A stretch of 64,000 nt of DNA from the NCBI RefSeq assembly GCF_036924515.1, contig NZ_JAZHRR010000001.1, forward strand, positions 62,001-126,000, given 5' to 3'. The notes beneath the pieces were generated by a model. That model searched no databases and was not told the DNA's origin. It saw only the letters and a program-made list of their open reading frames with translations. Positions 24,766-33,598 of this stretch are shown piece after piece. Source of the DNA: Bradyrhizobium sp. AZCC 1610 (GTDB lineage: Bacteria > Pseudomonadota > Alphaproteobacteria > Rhizobiales > Xanthobacteraceae). Every line of letters begins with the position of its first letter. Position 1 is the first letter of the stretch. Position numbers and translations under genes: made by a program.

Positions 24766-24784
24766 TGCTTATAAGTTATAAGCA
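24766..24784. promoter_or_regulatory. Perfect 19-bp palindrome, MarR operator candidate
   Basis: TGCTTATAAGTTATAAGCA has two perfect 9-bp arms around one base. It lies 45 bp upstream of the MarR ATG and 48 bp upstream of the binding-protein ATG, in the divergent promoter region, and is AT-rich in a GC-rich genome. Confidence 0.78.
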
Positions 24785-24831
24785 ATTTCGAAGTGGTCCC
24801 GAAGGCCGCCTTTTCCATCCAGGAGGGAACG

Positions 24832-26055
24832 ATGCGACAGTTTTTTCGCACAGCAATGCTCGTTGCCGCGCTCGGCGGCATATTCGCCAGTAGCGCCCAA
24901 GGCCAAGCTCAAGCCCAGGACCGCGTCCGGATCGGCGTGCTTAACGACCAGTCGGGCGTGTTTTCGACCTATCAGGGCGTAGGCTCGGTCATTTCAGCGC
25001 AAATGGCGGTGGAAGATTACGGCGGCAAGGCCGCCGGCAAGCCCGTCGACGTCATTACCGCCGATCACCAGAACAAGACCGACACAGGCGTCGGCATCGC
25101 GCGGCGCTGGTACGACACCGAAAACATCGACGCCATCTTCGATCTGCCGAATTCCGCGATCGCGCTCGCGGTCGCCAACATGAGCGAACAGAAGAACAAG
25201 GTCTTCATCGGCTCGGGCGCCGGCACGGCGCTTCTCACCGGCGAGAAATGCACGCCGAATACCGTGCACTGGACCTACGACACCTATGCCTATGGCCGCG
25301 GCCTCGGCAAAGCCGTGGTGGCACAGGGAGGCAAGAAATGGTTCTTCCTGACCGCCGATTACGCCTTCGGCCATGATCTGGAGAAGCAGGCCGCCGAGGG
25401 CGTCAAGGCGTCCGGCGGCGAAGTGCTCGGCGCCGTGCGGCACCCGCTCGGCACGGCTGACTACGCCTCGTTCCTGCTGCAGGCGCAGGCCTCGGGCGCC
25501 GATATCGTCGGCGTGGCGAATGCCGGCGATGACACCATCACCTCGATCAAGCAGGCGGCGGAATTTGGATTGACCCGGAAGCAGAAGCTGGTCGGGTTGA
25601 TCCTCGGCATGAACGGCATTCCCGCGCTCGGCCTGAAGGCCGCGCAGGGCGCGCAGATCATGAATCCGTTCTACTGGGATTTGAACGATGGCACGCGCGC
25701 CTTCGCCAAGCGGTTCGCCGAACGCCATCCGCAGAAGAATTATCCGAACGACATGCAGGCCGGCGTTTATGCCGCCGTGCTGCATTATCTGAAGGCCGTC
25801 GACAAGACAGGCGGCGCCGTCGACGGCAAGGCCGTGGTGTCAGCGATGAAGGCGATGCCGACCGACGATCCGCTGTTCGGCAAGGGAACCATCCGCAGCG
25901 ACGGGCGCAAGATTCACCCGTTCTATCTGCTCGAGGTCAAGAAGCCGGAAGAATCCTCGTCGAAATGGGACCTGTTGAAGGTCGTTGCAACGATCCCGGG
26001 AGATCAGGCGTTTCGTCCCGAGAGCGAGGGCAACTGCCCGCTGGTCAAGAAATGA
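24832..26055 (+). CDS. Periplasmic binding protein, aromatic-acid type (Liv/CouP-like)
   Basis: The 407-residue protein has a signal peptide (cut near SSAQGQAQAQD) and the type-I periplasmic fold of branched-chain amino acid receptors: VRIGVLNDQSGVFSTYQGVGSV, VDVITADHQNKTDTGVGIARRWYD, then NMSEQKNKVFIGSGAGTALLTGEKCTPN. This subgroup includes Rhodopseudomonas proteins that bind phenylpropanoids and benzoates. ATG 24832 follows AGGAGGG. No permease genes accompany it, so it may share the Liv-type system at 36151-39478. A close paralogue lies at 28581. Confidence 0.85.
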   Translation: MRQFFRTAMLVAALGGIFASSAQGQAQAQDRVRIGVLNDQSGVFSTYQGVGSVISAQMAVEDYGGKAAGKPVDVITADHQNKTDTGVGIARRWYDTENIDAIFDLPNSAIALAVANMSEQKNKVFIGSGAGTALLTGEKCTPNTVHWTYDTYAYGRGLGKAVVAQGGKKWFFLTADYAFGHDLEKQAAEGVKASGGEVLGAVRHPLGTADYASFLLQAQASGADIVGVANAGDDTITSIKQAAEFGLTRKQKLVGLILGMNGIPALGLKAAQGAQIMNPFYWDLNDGTRAFAKRFAERHPQKNYPNDMQAGVYAAVLHYLKAVDKTGGAVDGKAVVSAMKAMPTDDPLFGKGTIRSDGRKIHPFYLLEVKKPEESSSKWDLLKVVATIPGDQAFRPESEGNCPLVKK

Positions 26056-26064
26056 ACTGACTGA

Positions 26065-26090
26065 GGGCGGTCGGCGGGAACCGGCCGCCC
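26065..26090 (+). terminator. Hairpin after the binding-protein gene
   Basis: GGGCGG at 26065-26070 pairs with CCGCCC at 26085-26090, with further pairing inside (CGG/CCG). It starts 9 bp after the stop codon. The T-run is missing, so termination strength is uncertain. Confidence 0.5.
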
Positions 26091-26121
26091 TCCAAAGCGG
26101 CTATCGAGGCATGCGGTATAT

Positions 26122-26135
26122 GTTGCCAAGGCAAC
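26122..26135. promoter_or_regulatory. GTTGCC-NN-GGCAAC palindrome, copy 1
   Basis: GTTGCCAAGGCAAC is a perfect 14-bp dyad. The same word with a different centre is found at 34510-34523 ahead of the Liv transporter. Downstream here, GGGAG at about 26207 precedes an ATG at 26218, but the frame that follows is only the antisense of the MarR gene, so the site has no obvious gene to control. Confidence 0.55.
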
Positions 26136-26315
26136 TAATTTGTGCGAGCGTGCGTGTTGTCGCAAGACGGCCGATCGCAGAGCACAGAGATTGCCGGGCC
26201 GCGCAGGGAGAAACGGATGTTCGGGCGTGTCGGCTCGTCACGACACAGTGCGGTACGGCGTACGCAGCGCGATGGCGGCGGCGTCATTCAGCGCGGCGCG
26301 GCCAGCGCGTTCCGC

Positions 26316-26879
26316 TCAGTCCCGGTCGTCGACTTCGCCCGCGCCTTTCACGGCGTCGAGATTGCCGTGTACCCGCAGCAGCAGCCCAATCAGGGTCTCG
26401 CGTTCCGGCTTGCTCAGGCAGGACAGCAGGCGGCGTTCGCGTTCGAGCGCGACCGCGATGACCTGGTCGTGGGTGGTAAATCCCTTCGCGGTCAGCGAGA
26501 TCGAATGGGTGCGCCCGTCCTGCCGGTCGGCCCTGATGCTGACCAGCCCGCGCTCCTCCATTCCTGCCAAGGTCCGGCTGACCGGTCCCTTGTCGAAACC
26601 GATCACGTGGCAGATGCGGGCCGCCGAAATTTCCGGCTCGATCGCAAGCAGCGACAGGATCCGCCATTCCGTGACGTTGACCCCAAAGCGCTTCTGATAG
26701 ACCACCGTCGCGCTGCGCGACAATTTATTGGCAATGAAGGTGATGAGCGCCGGAACGTAACGGTCGAGGTCGAGCACCTGTTCGGCCCGTCCGCTCCTGC
26801 CTGCCGCGCCCGCGCGGGGGGCGCGCGCCTGTCTGTTCCTGTTCATGCTCTTCCGAAACTGCTCCAGCGTTCCAGACAT
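26316..26879 (-). CDS. MarR-family regulator divergent from the P450 gene
   Basis: The 187-residue protein starts at ATG 26879 (MSGTLEQF); the GTG at 26894 and an ATG at 26846 are alternatives. Its winged helix has GVNVTEWRILSLLAIEPEISAARICHVIGFDKGPVSRTLAGMEERGLVSIRADRQDGRTHSISLTAKG. It is divergent from the CYP199A-like gene with a gap of under 50 bp, so the two promoters overlap; CTGCA at 26899 and TGCAG at 26913 form a loose dyad there. It is the likely local regulator of the P450-ferredoxin-binding protein unit. Confidence 0.85.
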   Translation of the reverse strand: MSGTLEQFRKSMNRNRQARAPRAGAAGRSGRAEQVLDLDRYVPALITFIANKLSRSATVVYQKRFGVNVTEWRILSLLAIEPEISAARICHVIGFDKGPVSRTLAGMEERGLVSIRADRQDGRTHSISLTAKGFTTHDQVIAVALERERRLLSCLSKPERETLIGLLLRVHGNLDAVKGAGEVDDRD

Positions 26880-26926
26880 AGAGACAGCGTGCACCGCTCT
26901 GCAAGAACATTATGCAGGAGACCCAC

Positions 26927-28162
26927 ATGAGCGCGACCTCCCGGATAGACCATGCAACCTCGGCGCAGGGCGCGCCGGCCGGCGTACCAAACCTGGACGA
27001 GGATCCGTTCTCGACCGAGTTTTTCGAGGATCCGCACCCGATCCACCAAGTCCTTCGCGAGGCTGGGCCGCTGGTATGGCTCGGCAAATGGGGCGTCTAC
27101 GGCGTCGCGCGCTATGCCGAAGTGCATGCCGTTCTCAACGATCCCCTGACGTTCTGTTCGAGCCGCGGCGTGGGTCTGAGCGATTTCGCCAAGGAAAAGC
27201 CGTGGCGTCCGCAAAGCATCATCCTCGAGGCGGATCCGCCGGCGCACACCAGGACGCGCGCCGTGCTGAGCAACGTGCTGTCGCCGACTGCGATGAAAGG
27301 GGTCCGCGAACATTTCACGGCGATGGCCGCCGCCAAGGTCGACGAGTTGCTGGCGCGCGGCAGTTTCGACGCGGTTGCTGATCTCGCGGAAGCCTATCCG
27401 CTCTCGGTGTTTCCCGATGCGATGGGCTTGAAGCAGGAAGGGCGGGAGAACTTGCTGCCCTATGCGAGCCTGGTGTTCAACTCCTTCGGGCCGCCGAACC
27501 AGTTGCGCCAGGAGGCGATCGATCGCTCGGCGCCGCACCAGGCCTATGTTGCCGCGCAATGCCAGCGCGAAAATCTCGCGCCCGGCGGTTTTGGCGCCTG
27601 TGTCCATGCCCGCGCCGATGCGGGTGACATCACGGCGGAAGAGGCGCCGCTATTGGTGCGCTCGCTGCTTTCGGCAGGCCTCGACACCACCGTCAACGGC
27701 ATCGGCGCCGCGGTCTATTGCCTGGCGCGCTTCCCCGATCAGCTCGCGCGGCTGCGCAGCGATCCGACCTTGGCGCGCAATGCGTTCGAGGAGGCGATCC
27801 GCTACGAAAGCCCGGTGCAGACCTTCTTCCGCACCACGACGCGGGAAGTTGAACTCGCGGGCCATCGCATCGGTGAAGGCGAGAAGGTTCTGATGTTCCT
27901 TGGCGCCGCCAACCGCGATCCGCGCCGCTGGGAGAATCCTGACAGCTACGACGTGACCCGCCGCACCTCCGGCCATGTCGGTTTTGGCTCGGGCATCCAT
28001 ATGTGCGTCGGCCAGCTTCTGGCGCGCGTGGAAGGCGAGGTGATGCTGGCGGCGATCGCACGCAAGGTTGGTTCAATCGAGATCACCGGCCCGGTGAAGC
28101 GCCGCTACAACAACACACTGCGCGGCCTCGAAAGTCTCCCCATCACCATCTCTCCGGCCTGA
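26927..28162 (+). CDS. Cytochrome P450, CYP199A-like (para-substituted benzoate monooxygenase)
   Basis: The 411-residue P450 has the I-helix AGLDTTVNGIG, the K-helix EEAIRYESPVQTFFRTT and the haem loop GFGSGIHMCVGQ with Cys360 as thiolate ligand. Long stretches such as FCSSRGVGLSDF, EADPPAHTRTRAVLS and LSVFPDAMGLKQEGRENLLPYA agree with my recollection of CYP199A2 of Rhodopseudomonas palustris, which demethylates 4-methoxybenzoate and hydroxylates other para-substituted benzoates. ATG 26927 follows GCAGGAGA and is preferred over ATG 26912. The ferredoxin gene starts 10 bp after the stop; no ferredoxin reductase gene is in the window. Confidence 0.92.
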   Translation: MSATSRIDHATSAQGAPAGVPNLDEDPFSTEFFEDPHPIHQVLREAGPLVWLGKWGVYGVARYAEVHAVLNDPLTFCSSRGVGLSDFAKEKPWRPQSIILEADPPAHTRTRAVLSNVLSPTAMKGVREHFTAMAAAKVDELLARGSFDAVADLAEAYPLSVFPDAMGLKQEGRENLLPYASLVFNSFGPPNQLRQEAIDRSAPHQAYVAAQCQRENLAPGGFGACVHARADAGDITAEEAPLLVRSLLSAGLDTTVNGIGAAVYCLARFPDQLARLRSDPTLARNAFEEAIRYESPVQTFFRTTTREVELAGHRIGEGEKVLMFLGAANRDPRRWENPDSYDVTRRTSGHVGFGSGIHMCVGQLLARVEGEVMLAAIARKVGSIEITGPVKRRYNNTLRGLESLPITISPA

Positions 28163-28172
28163 CGGACCGCAA

Positions 28173-28496
28173 ATGCCAAGCATCACCTTCATCCATTCCG
28201 ACGGAAGCCGGCAGCCCATCGAGGTGAGCGTGGGCGAAAGCGCGATGCAGGCGGCGACGCGGCAGGACATCAATGGAATTCTCGCCGAATGCGGCGGCAA
28301 CGCCATGTGCGCCACCTGCCATGTCTATGTCGACGAGGACTGGCTCGCCCGTCTGCCGGCCATGGGCGGCGATGAGGACGCGCTGCTGGACGGCGCCGCC
28401 GCTGAACGGCGGGCCAACAGCCGCCTATCCTGCCAGATCGAGTTCGCAGCCGATCTCGACGGTTTGGTCCTCAGCCTGCCGGACCGGCAATTGTGA
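28173..28496 (+). CDS. [2Fe-2S] ferredoxin partner of the P450
   Basis: The 107-residue protein has the adrenodoxin/putidaredoxin pattern with Cys40, Cys46, Cys49 and Cys87 (C-x5-C-x2-C-x37-C; AECGGNAMCATCHVYV ... RLSCQIEF). It carries electrons from a ferredoxin reductase to the P450 encoded immediately upstream. The 10-bp spacing implies co-transcription. Confidence 0.93.
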   Translation: MPSITFIHSDGSRQPIEVSVGESAMQAATRQDINGILAECGGNAMCATCHVYVDEDWLARLPAMGGDEDALLDGAAAERRANSRLSCQIEFAADLDGLVLSLPDRQL

Positions 28497-28580
28497 CGAC
28501 GCCATCGCCCGATATCGCGCAGTGAAGTCAAACCCGGCGAAGTCCGGGATCTCAAGATCAAATTCCAAAGGGAGAAAACA

Positions 28581-29795
28581 ATGAAGGGTTACAGGTTCGG
28601 TCTGGCGCTTGTCTTGTCTTGCGCGACGTGGGGCGCGGCGCGCGCGGAGATTTCGGACAATGTCGTGCGCGTCGGCGTGCTCAACGACATTTCCGGCATC
28701 TTCCAGGACACCAACGGCATGGGTTCGGTGGAGGCCGCGCGGATGGCGGCGGAAGATTTCAACGGCGGCGGCAAAGGTATCAAGGTCGAGATCGTCTACG
28801 CCGATCACCAGAACAAGGCCGACGTGGGATCCGCGATCGTCCGCAAATGGCTCGATGTCGACGGCGTCGACGCCGTGGTCGACGTGCCGAACTCGGCGGT
28901 CGGCCTCACCATCAATTCGCTGCTCCGCGACAGCCGCATGACGTTTCTCGCGTCATCGACCGCCAGCTCCGACCTGACCGGCAAGGCCTGTTCGCCCAAC
29001 ACCATCCAGTGGGTCAACGACGCTTGGGCGACCGGCAACTCCACGGCGGCGGCGATGATGGCGCGCGGCGGCAAGGAATGGTACTTCATCACGGTGAATT
29101 TTGCCCTTGGCCAGGGCATCGAGGCCGAGGCCACCAACTACATCGAAAAGCACGGCGGCAAGGTGCTGGGCTCGGCCAAGCATCCGCTCAACACGGCGGA
29201 TTTTGCTTCGCTTCTGCTGCAGGCGCAGAATTCGAAGGCCAAGGTGATCGGGCTCGCCAATGCCGGCGGCGACACCGTCAACGCGGTGAAGCAGGCGGCC
29301 GAGTTCGGTCTTCAGCAAAGCGGTCAGACCATGGTGGCGTTTTTGCTGTTCATCAACGACGTCCACGGCATGGGGCTGAGGGTAGGCCAAGGCCTGCAGC
29401 TGTTCGAGGCGTTCTACTGGGACATGGACGACGACACCCGCGCGTTTGCAAAGCGCTTTGCGGCGCGGCCGGGCGTGAACGGCAAGATGCCGAGCGGCAA
29501 CCAGGCCGGCGTCTATGCTTCCACGCTGGCCTATCTCAACGCGGTGGCGGCGACCGGCAGCGACCACGCCAAGGATGCGGTGCCGCAGATGAAGAAGTTC
29601 AAGGGCAAGGACAAACTGTTCGGCGACGTCACCATCCGCCAGGACGGCCGCGTCATTCACCCGATGTATCTGTTCGAAGTGAAGAAGCCGGAAGAGTCGA
29701 AATATCCTTATGATTACTACAAGCTGGTTTCGACGATTCCAGCCGACCAGGCGTTCCGCCCGCTCGCGGATGGTGGCTGCTCGCTGGTGAAGTGA
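28581..29795 (+). CDS. Periplasmic binding protein, aromatic-acid type, second copy
   Basis: The 404-residue protein has a signal peptide (cut near ARAEISDNVV) and is clearly a paralogue of the protein at 24832: VRVGVLNDISGIFQDTNGMGSVEAA, YADHQNKADVGSAIVRKWLDVDG and the C-terminal VSTIPADQAFRPLADGGCSLVK versus VATIPGDQAFRPESEGNCPLVKK. It follows the ferredoxin gene by 84 bp and probably captures the substituted benzoate that the P450 oxidises. No dedicated permease is adjacent. Confidence 0.88.
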   Translation: MKGYRFGLALVLSCATWGAARAEISDNVVRVGVLNDISGIFQDTNGMGSVEAARMAAEDFNGGGKGIKVEIVYADHQNKADVGSAIVRKWLDVDGVDAVVDVPNSAVGLTINSLLRDSRMTFLASSTASSDLTGKACSPNTIQWVNDAWATGNSTAAAMMARGGKEWYFITVNFALGQGIEAEATNYIEKHGGKVLGSAKHPLNTADFASLLLQAQNSKAKVIGLANAGGDTVNAVKQAAEFGLQQSGQTMVAFLLFINDVHGMGLRVGQGLQLFEAFYWDMDDDTRAFAKRFAARPGVNGKMPSGNQAGVYASTLAYLNAVAATGSDHAKDAVPQMKKFKGKDKLFGDVTIRQDGRVIHPMYLFEVKKPEESKYPYDYYKLVSTIPADQAFRPLADGGCSLVK

Positions 29796-29807
29796 GGCTC
29801 TGCTGCG

Positions 29808-29831
29808 CCCTCTCCCGCTTGCGGGAGAGGG
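29808..29831 (+). terminator. Stable hairpin after the binding-protein gene (family F repeat arm)
   Basis: CCCTCTCCCGC TT GCGGGAGAGGG is a perfect 11-bp stem with a 2-nt loop, 13 bp past the stop codon. It is part of the repeat family that also occurs at 55015-55145 and may act as a terminator. Confidence 0.6.
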
Positions 29832-29977
29832 CGGGGTGAGGGTGTCGCCGCATAACCGTTGTCAGACGTGAGGCGGGCACACCACCGATCTTATTTCGAT
29901 TGACGTCCGCGCGGCGCGAACCATTGTAAGCCTGACGCCGGTCAAAACTTGGCTGCAAGACGATAACGGGGGAAGCG

Positions 29978-31654
29978 ATGCAACACTTCAAGTTCGGTAC
30001 GCGCGCGTGGACTCAATTGGCCTCGCTGGTCGCTGCGACCTCGCTCTTTAGTGCGGATGCGATCGCGGCGAAGATGGCCGGCGATCCGGCTGCGACCTGC
30101 AGCGGCCTTATCCGACCGACCGATAACGCCGTCCGGATCGACTCCGCCTCAATGATCGCGCCTACATCGCTCGCGGTCGCCGAAAGAGGGCCGACGCCGG
30201 CAGCGCGGGTCACCCCGGCCAATCCGGAGTTTTGCAAGGTCCTCGGCCAGATCGCGTCATCAGATCCAAAGGCGCCGCCGATCAAATTCCAGGTGAATCT
30301 CCCGGTCGAGTGGAACGGCCGCTCGCTGCAATATGGCGGCGGCGGCTTCAATGGCGTGCTGATCACCGGGCTTGCTTTGCCGCCGGCTTATCCATTCGGC
30401 GCGCCTTCGCCGCTGGCGCGCGGCTTTGTCACCTATGGCACGGATTCCGGTCATGAGACCAAGCCGGGCGAACCGCCGCAGGTGTTTGCGCTCAACGACG
30501 AGGCGTTCGAGAATTTCGCACATCGATCCTACAAGCGCGTGCGGGACGCCGCCGTCGCCCTGATGGTGCGCGCCTACGGCAACCCGCCGGCCAAACTGTA
30601 CTTCATGGGATCGTCGGAAGGCGGCCGCGAGGCGCTGACGATGGCGCAGCGCTATCCCGATGACTTTGACGGCATCTTCGCCCGCGTGCCCGTCATCAAC
30701 TGGGTTGGATTGCAGCATGCCGGGACGCGGTCGGGGTTAGCGACGATGGGCGAAGGCTGGATCCGCCCTGCGCAGGTCGAACTCGTAGCGAAGGCAGTGC
30801 TGCAGGCCTGCGACAAGGCCGACGGCGCCGAGGATATCCTCGTTCTGGATCCAGTCGGCTGCAAGGTGAAATTCCAGCCGGAGTCGCTGCGTTGCGCGGC
30901 GGGCCAAAGCGGCGACCAGTGCCTGACCGAGCCGCAGATCGCGGCGATCAAGACGCTTCACTCGACCTACAAGTTCCCGTTCGCACTGGAGAACGGGCTT
31001 GATGATTATCCGGGCTGGGGCGTCTCGGGTGAAAACACGCCTGCCTTCGGTCCGACCGGCGGCTGGATCGCCTGGTGGCTCGGCAAGGCGGCGCCTGCAC
31101 AGCCGCCGGTGCCGGCAAACGGCATCGCCTGGATCTATGGCGCGGGCGGCATCCAATATGTCTTTGCGCGCGATCCGAAGCTCGATGTCAGGACATACAA
31201 GCCTGAAGAGCACAAGGAGCGCCTGCTGCAGGTATCGCGATTGATGGACTCGACCAATCCGGACCTGAGCCGCTTTGCCGCGCGCGGCGGCAAGCTCGTG
31301 ATTCTCGAGAACATGGCCGACTACGCCCAGAGTCCCTACGCGGGAATCCGCTACTTCGAAAACGTGCAGCGCACGCTGGGCAGGGAGAAGACGGCGGAGT
31401 TTGCCCGGCTCTATACGGCGCCCGGCGTCGATCATGTCGGCTCCGGCGCACCCGCCAATGTCGACATGCTGGGCGTGCTGGTCGACTGGGTCGAGAATGG
31501 CAAGGCGCCCGGCGATCTCGAGGTGACCGAGCAGAAGGTCGAAGCGCCGGCGTTCGAAACGACGCGGGCACTGCCGCTCTGCCAGTGGCCGGCTTGGCCC
31601 CATTACAAATCGGGGCCGATCGATCGCGCGGCCAGTTTTGCCTGCGCGCCGTGA
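29978..31654 (+). CDS. Tannase/feruloyl-esterase family hydrolase lacking the conserved cysteine pair
   Basis: The 558-residue secreted protein (signal peptide to about residue 30) has the tannase-family layout: LQYGGGGFNGVL, GFVTYGTDSGHE, nucleophile Ser213 in FMGSSEGGREAL, and catalytic His486 in APGVDHVGSG. In the well-studied members the serine is preceded by Cys (GCSTGG) and the histidine followed by Cys (HC), which form a disulfide. Here those positions are Ser212 and Val487, so both halves of the pair are gone together. It may release hydroxycinnamates or gallates from plant esters and so supply the neighbouring uptake and CoA-ligase genes. Confidence 0.82.
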   Translation: MQHFKFGTRAWTQLASLVAATSLFSADAIAAKMAGDPAATCSGLIRPTDNAVRIDSASMIAPTSLAVAERGPTPAARVTPANPEFCKVLGQIASSDPKAPPIKFQVNLPVEWNGRSLQYGGGGFNGVLITGLALPPAYPFGAPSPLARGFVTYGTDSGHETKPGEPPQVFALNDEAFENFAHRSYKRVRDAAVALMVRAYGNPPAKLYFMGSSEGGREALTMAQRYPDDFDGIFARVPVINWVGLQHAGTRSGLATMGEGWIRPAQVELVAKAVLQACDKADGAEDILVLDPVGCKVKFQPESLRCAAGQSGDQCLTEPQIAAIKTLHSTYKFPFALENGLDDYPGWGVSGENTPAFGPTGGWIAWWLGKAAPAQPPVPANGIAWIYGAGGIQYVFARDPKLDVRTYKPEEHKERLLQVSRLMDSTNPDLSRFAARGGKLVILENMADYAQSPYAGIRYFENVQRTLGREKTAEFARLYTAPGVDHVGSGAPANVDMLGVLVDWVENGKAPGDLEVTEQKVEAPAFETTRALPLCQWPAWPHYKSGPIDRAASFACAP

Positions 31655-31660
31655 AGAGAC

Positions 31661-32935
31661 CTATCCCGTGACCTTGCTGGAGCCCTGCGTGATCAGCCGC
31701 GCGGCGCGCTGGTCGCGGGCGTGGATCCACAGCCAGCTCAGGGCTACGCTGAGGCGGTTGCGCAGGCCGATCAGGAAGTAGATGTGGGCGATGCCCCAGA
31801 TCCACCAGGCGAGGTTGCCGCGCAGCTTGATGCGGCCGAAATCGATCACGGCCTTGCGCTTGCCGATCTGGGCGAGGCTGCCGGCATGCTTGTAGCGGAA
31901 TGGCGGCCGCGTGCCGCCGCCGAGGCGCGCCTTGATCAGCGCCGCCACGTAGCGCCCCTGCTGCTTGGCCGCCGGCGCGATGCCCGGCACCGGGTTGCCA
32001 TCGGGGCCGGCGATCGTCACGGTATCGCCGACGGCAAAGATGTCGGGATGGCCGGGCACGGTGAGATCGGGCTCGACCTTCAAACGATAGGCGCGGTCGG
32101 CGGGTGCGTTCAGCCATTCCGCCGCGCGCGAGGCGCGCACGCCGGCCGCCCAGACGATGGTTCTGGCCTCCAGCTTGTTGCCGCCATAGACGACACCATC
32201 GATCGCACATTCGGTGACGGGCTGCCCCAGCACCACTTCGACGCCGATCTCCTCCAGCGAGCGCTGCGCATAGGCGGAGAGGTCAACGGGAAAGCCTGCC
32301 AGCACACGCGGGCCGGCCTCGACCAGGACGACGCGGGTCTTGTGGGTGTCGATGTTGCGAAAATCCGGCGGCAGCGTGTCCCTGGCAAGGTCGGCGATGG
32401 TTCCGGCCATTTCGACGCCGGTCGGGCCGGCGCCGATAATGACGAAAGTCAACAGCGCCGCGCGCCGCGTCGGATCGGTCTCGCGCTCGGCGCGCTCGAA
32501 GGCGACCAGGATGCGACGTCTGAGCGTGGTGGCATCCTCCAGCGTCTTCAGGCCCGGCGCGAACGGCTCCCACTCGTCGTGGCCGAAATAGGCGTGGCGG
32601 GCGCCGGTGGCGAGCACCAGCGTGTCATAAGGCAGCGCTTCGCCGTCATCGAGCAGCACGCGCTTGCCCGCGGCATCGACGCCGCTGACATTTGCGAACA
32701 GCGTCGTCACTTCCTTGCGTCCGCGCAGCAGATAGCGGATCGGCCAGGCAATTTCCGACGTCGCCAGCGAAGCGGTCGCGACCTGGTAAAGCAGCGGCTG
32801 GAACAGGTGATGGTTGCGGCGGTCGATCAGCGTGATCTTGACTGGCGCACCGGCGAGGCCGAAGGCAGCCTCCAGCCCGCCGAAACCGGCGCCGACGATC
32901 ACCACGTGATGGGGCTGTTTCGGCGCTGTCGTCAT
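31661..32935 (-). CDS. ndh: Type II NADH dehydrogenase-like flavoprotein (NDH-2)
   Basis: The 424-residue protein has an FAD-binding Rossmann motif VIVGAGFGGLEAAFGL near the N terminus, an NAD(P)-binding motif VIIGAGPTGVEMAGTI near residue 160 and the second FAD motif GHPDIFAVGDTVTI near 295. RRNHHLFQPLLYQVATASL is typical of NDH-2. A C-terminal hydrophobic/amphipathic segment (LAWWIWGIAHIYFLIGLRNRLSVALSWLW) would hold it on the membrane. ATG 32935 is chosen over TTG 32965. It passes electrons from NADH to quinone without pumping protons. Confidence 0.88.
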   Translation of the reverse strand: MTTAPKQPHHVVIVGAGFGGLEAAFGLAGAPVKITLIDRRNHHLFQPLLYQVATASLATSEIAWPIRYLLRGRKEVTTLFANVSGVDAAGKRVLLDDGEALPYDTLVLATGARHAYFGHDEWEPFAPGLKTLEDATTLRRRILVAFERAERETDPTRRAALLTFVIIGAGPTGVEMAGTIADLARDTLPPDFRNIDTHKTRVVLVEAGPRVLAGFPVDLSAYAQRSLEEIGVEVVLGQPVTECAIDGVVYGGNKLEARTIVWAAGVRASRAAEWLNAPADRAYRLKVEPDLTVPGHPDIFAVGDTVTIAGPDGNPVPGIAPAAKQQGRYVAALIKARLGGGTRPPFRYKHAGSLAQIGKRKAVIDFGRIKLRGNLAWWIWGIAHIYFLIGLRNRLSVALSWLWIHARDQRAARLITQGSSKVTG

Positions 32936-33045
32936 GGGGCGCGACCTCGGTTTCAGTTCTCTCAACGCATTGGATTATGTAGCCATTTGCGCCTCCGGTC
33001 CAAGACGCCTTTGCTAATCGATCGATAGCGAATGTGTATGACGGT

Positions 33046-33167
33046 GTCGTCCCGGCCTTGCGCCGGGACCCATAACCACAGGGCATTGTTGTTGCGCCGT
33101 GCTGTGGCTCCGGCTTTCACAACAACATCGCCCTGTGGTTATGGGTCCCTGCGTTCGCAGGGACGAC
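33046..33167. repeat. Palindromic repeat, family A, second copy
   Basis: It begins GTCGTCCCGGCC and ends GCAGGGACGAC, with inner arms ACCCATAACCACAGGG and CCCTGTGGTTATGGGT forming a long stem. It fills most of the 334-bp gap between the NDH-2 gene and the small gene at 33270; nothing else was seen in that gap. Confidence 0.88.
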
Positions 33168-33269
33168 GGTGAGAAAATATTTCTTCCTCGCACCGCATCC
33201 TTTGGCTGGTTCCAAACGTCCTTGGGATCGAAGCGCGCTGGCTTCGCAGCCGCCAACGAGGAGAGGTCA

Positions 33270-33578
33270 ATGAGACGGACCGTGATAAGGTACAAGACCA
33301 AGCCCGAAATGGCCGACAGGAATGCCGAACTGGTCGCGGCGGTGTTTGCGGAACTGAAGGCGGCGCAGCCGGAAGGCCTGCGTTATATGTCGCTGCGGCT
33401 GGAGGACGACACCTTCGTCCATGTCGTTGAGACCGCAGCCGATGACGGCTCCAGCCCCTTGCCGAAGCTGGCAGCTTTCGCCGCATTCCAGAACGGCATT
33501 CGGGAGCGTTGCGCCGAGCCGCCGCTGCCTAAGGGCGCCACCGTCGTCGGCAACTATCGCATGCTGGGCGAGAACTGA
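33270..33578 (+). CDS. Small conserved protein preceding an ECF sigma factor
   Basis: The 102-residue protein (RRTVIRYKTKPEMADRNAELVAAVFAELKAAQPEGLRYMSLRLEDDTFVHVVE...) has the beta-alpha-beta pattern of the dimeric alpha/beta-barrel (ABM-like) fold, though I cannot assign an enzyme activity. ATG 33270 follows GGAGAGG. The gap to the sigma factor gene is 20 bp, so they form a unit. Association of such small proteins with SnoaL-tailed ECF sigma factors is known, so it may be a partner or target. Confidence 0.68.
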   Translation: MRRTVIRYKTKPEMADRNAELVAAVFAELKAAQPEGLRYMSLRLEDDTFVHVVETAADDGSSPLPKLAAFAAFQNGIRERCAEPPLPKGATVVGNYRMLGEN

Positions 33579-33598
33579 ACCCGCTTGCCGGAGGCAGA

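Noticed and set aside
26218..26930. Open frame after the GTTGCC dyad with a ribosome site
   Set aside because: The frame is the antisense of the MarR gene and has no protein character; only the upstream signals were kept as an observation.
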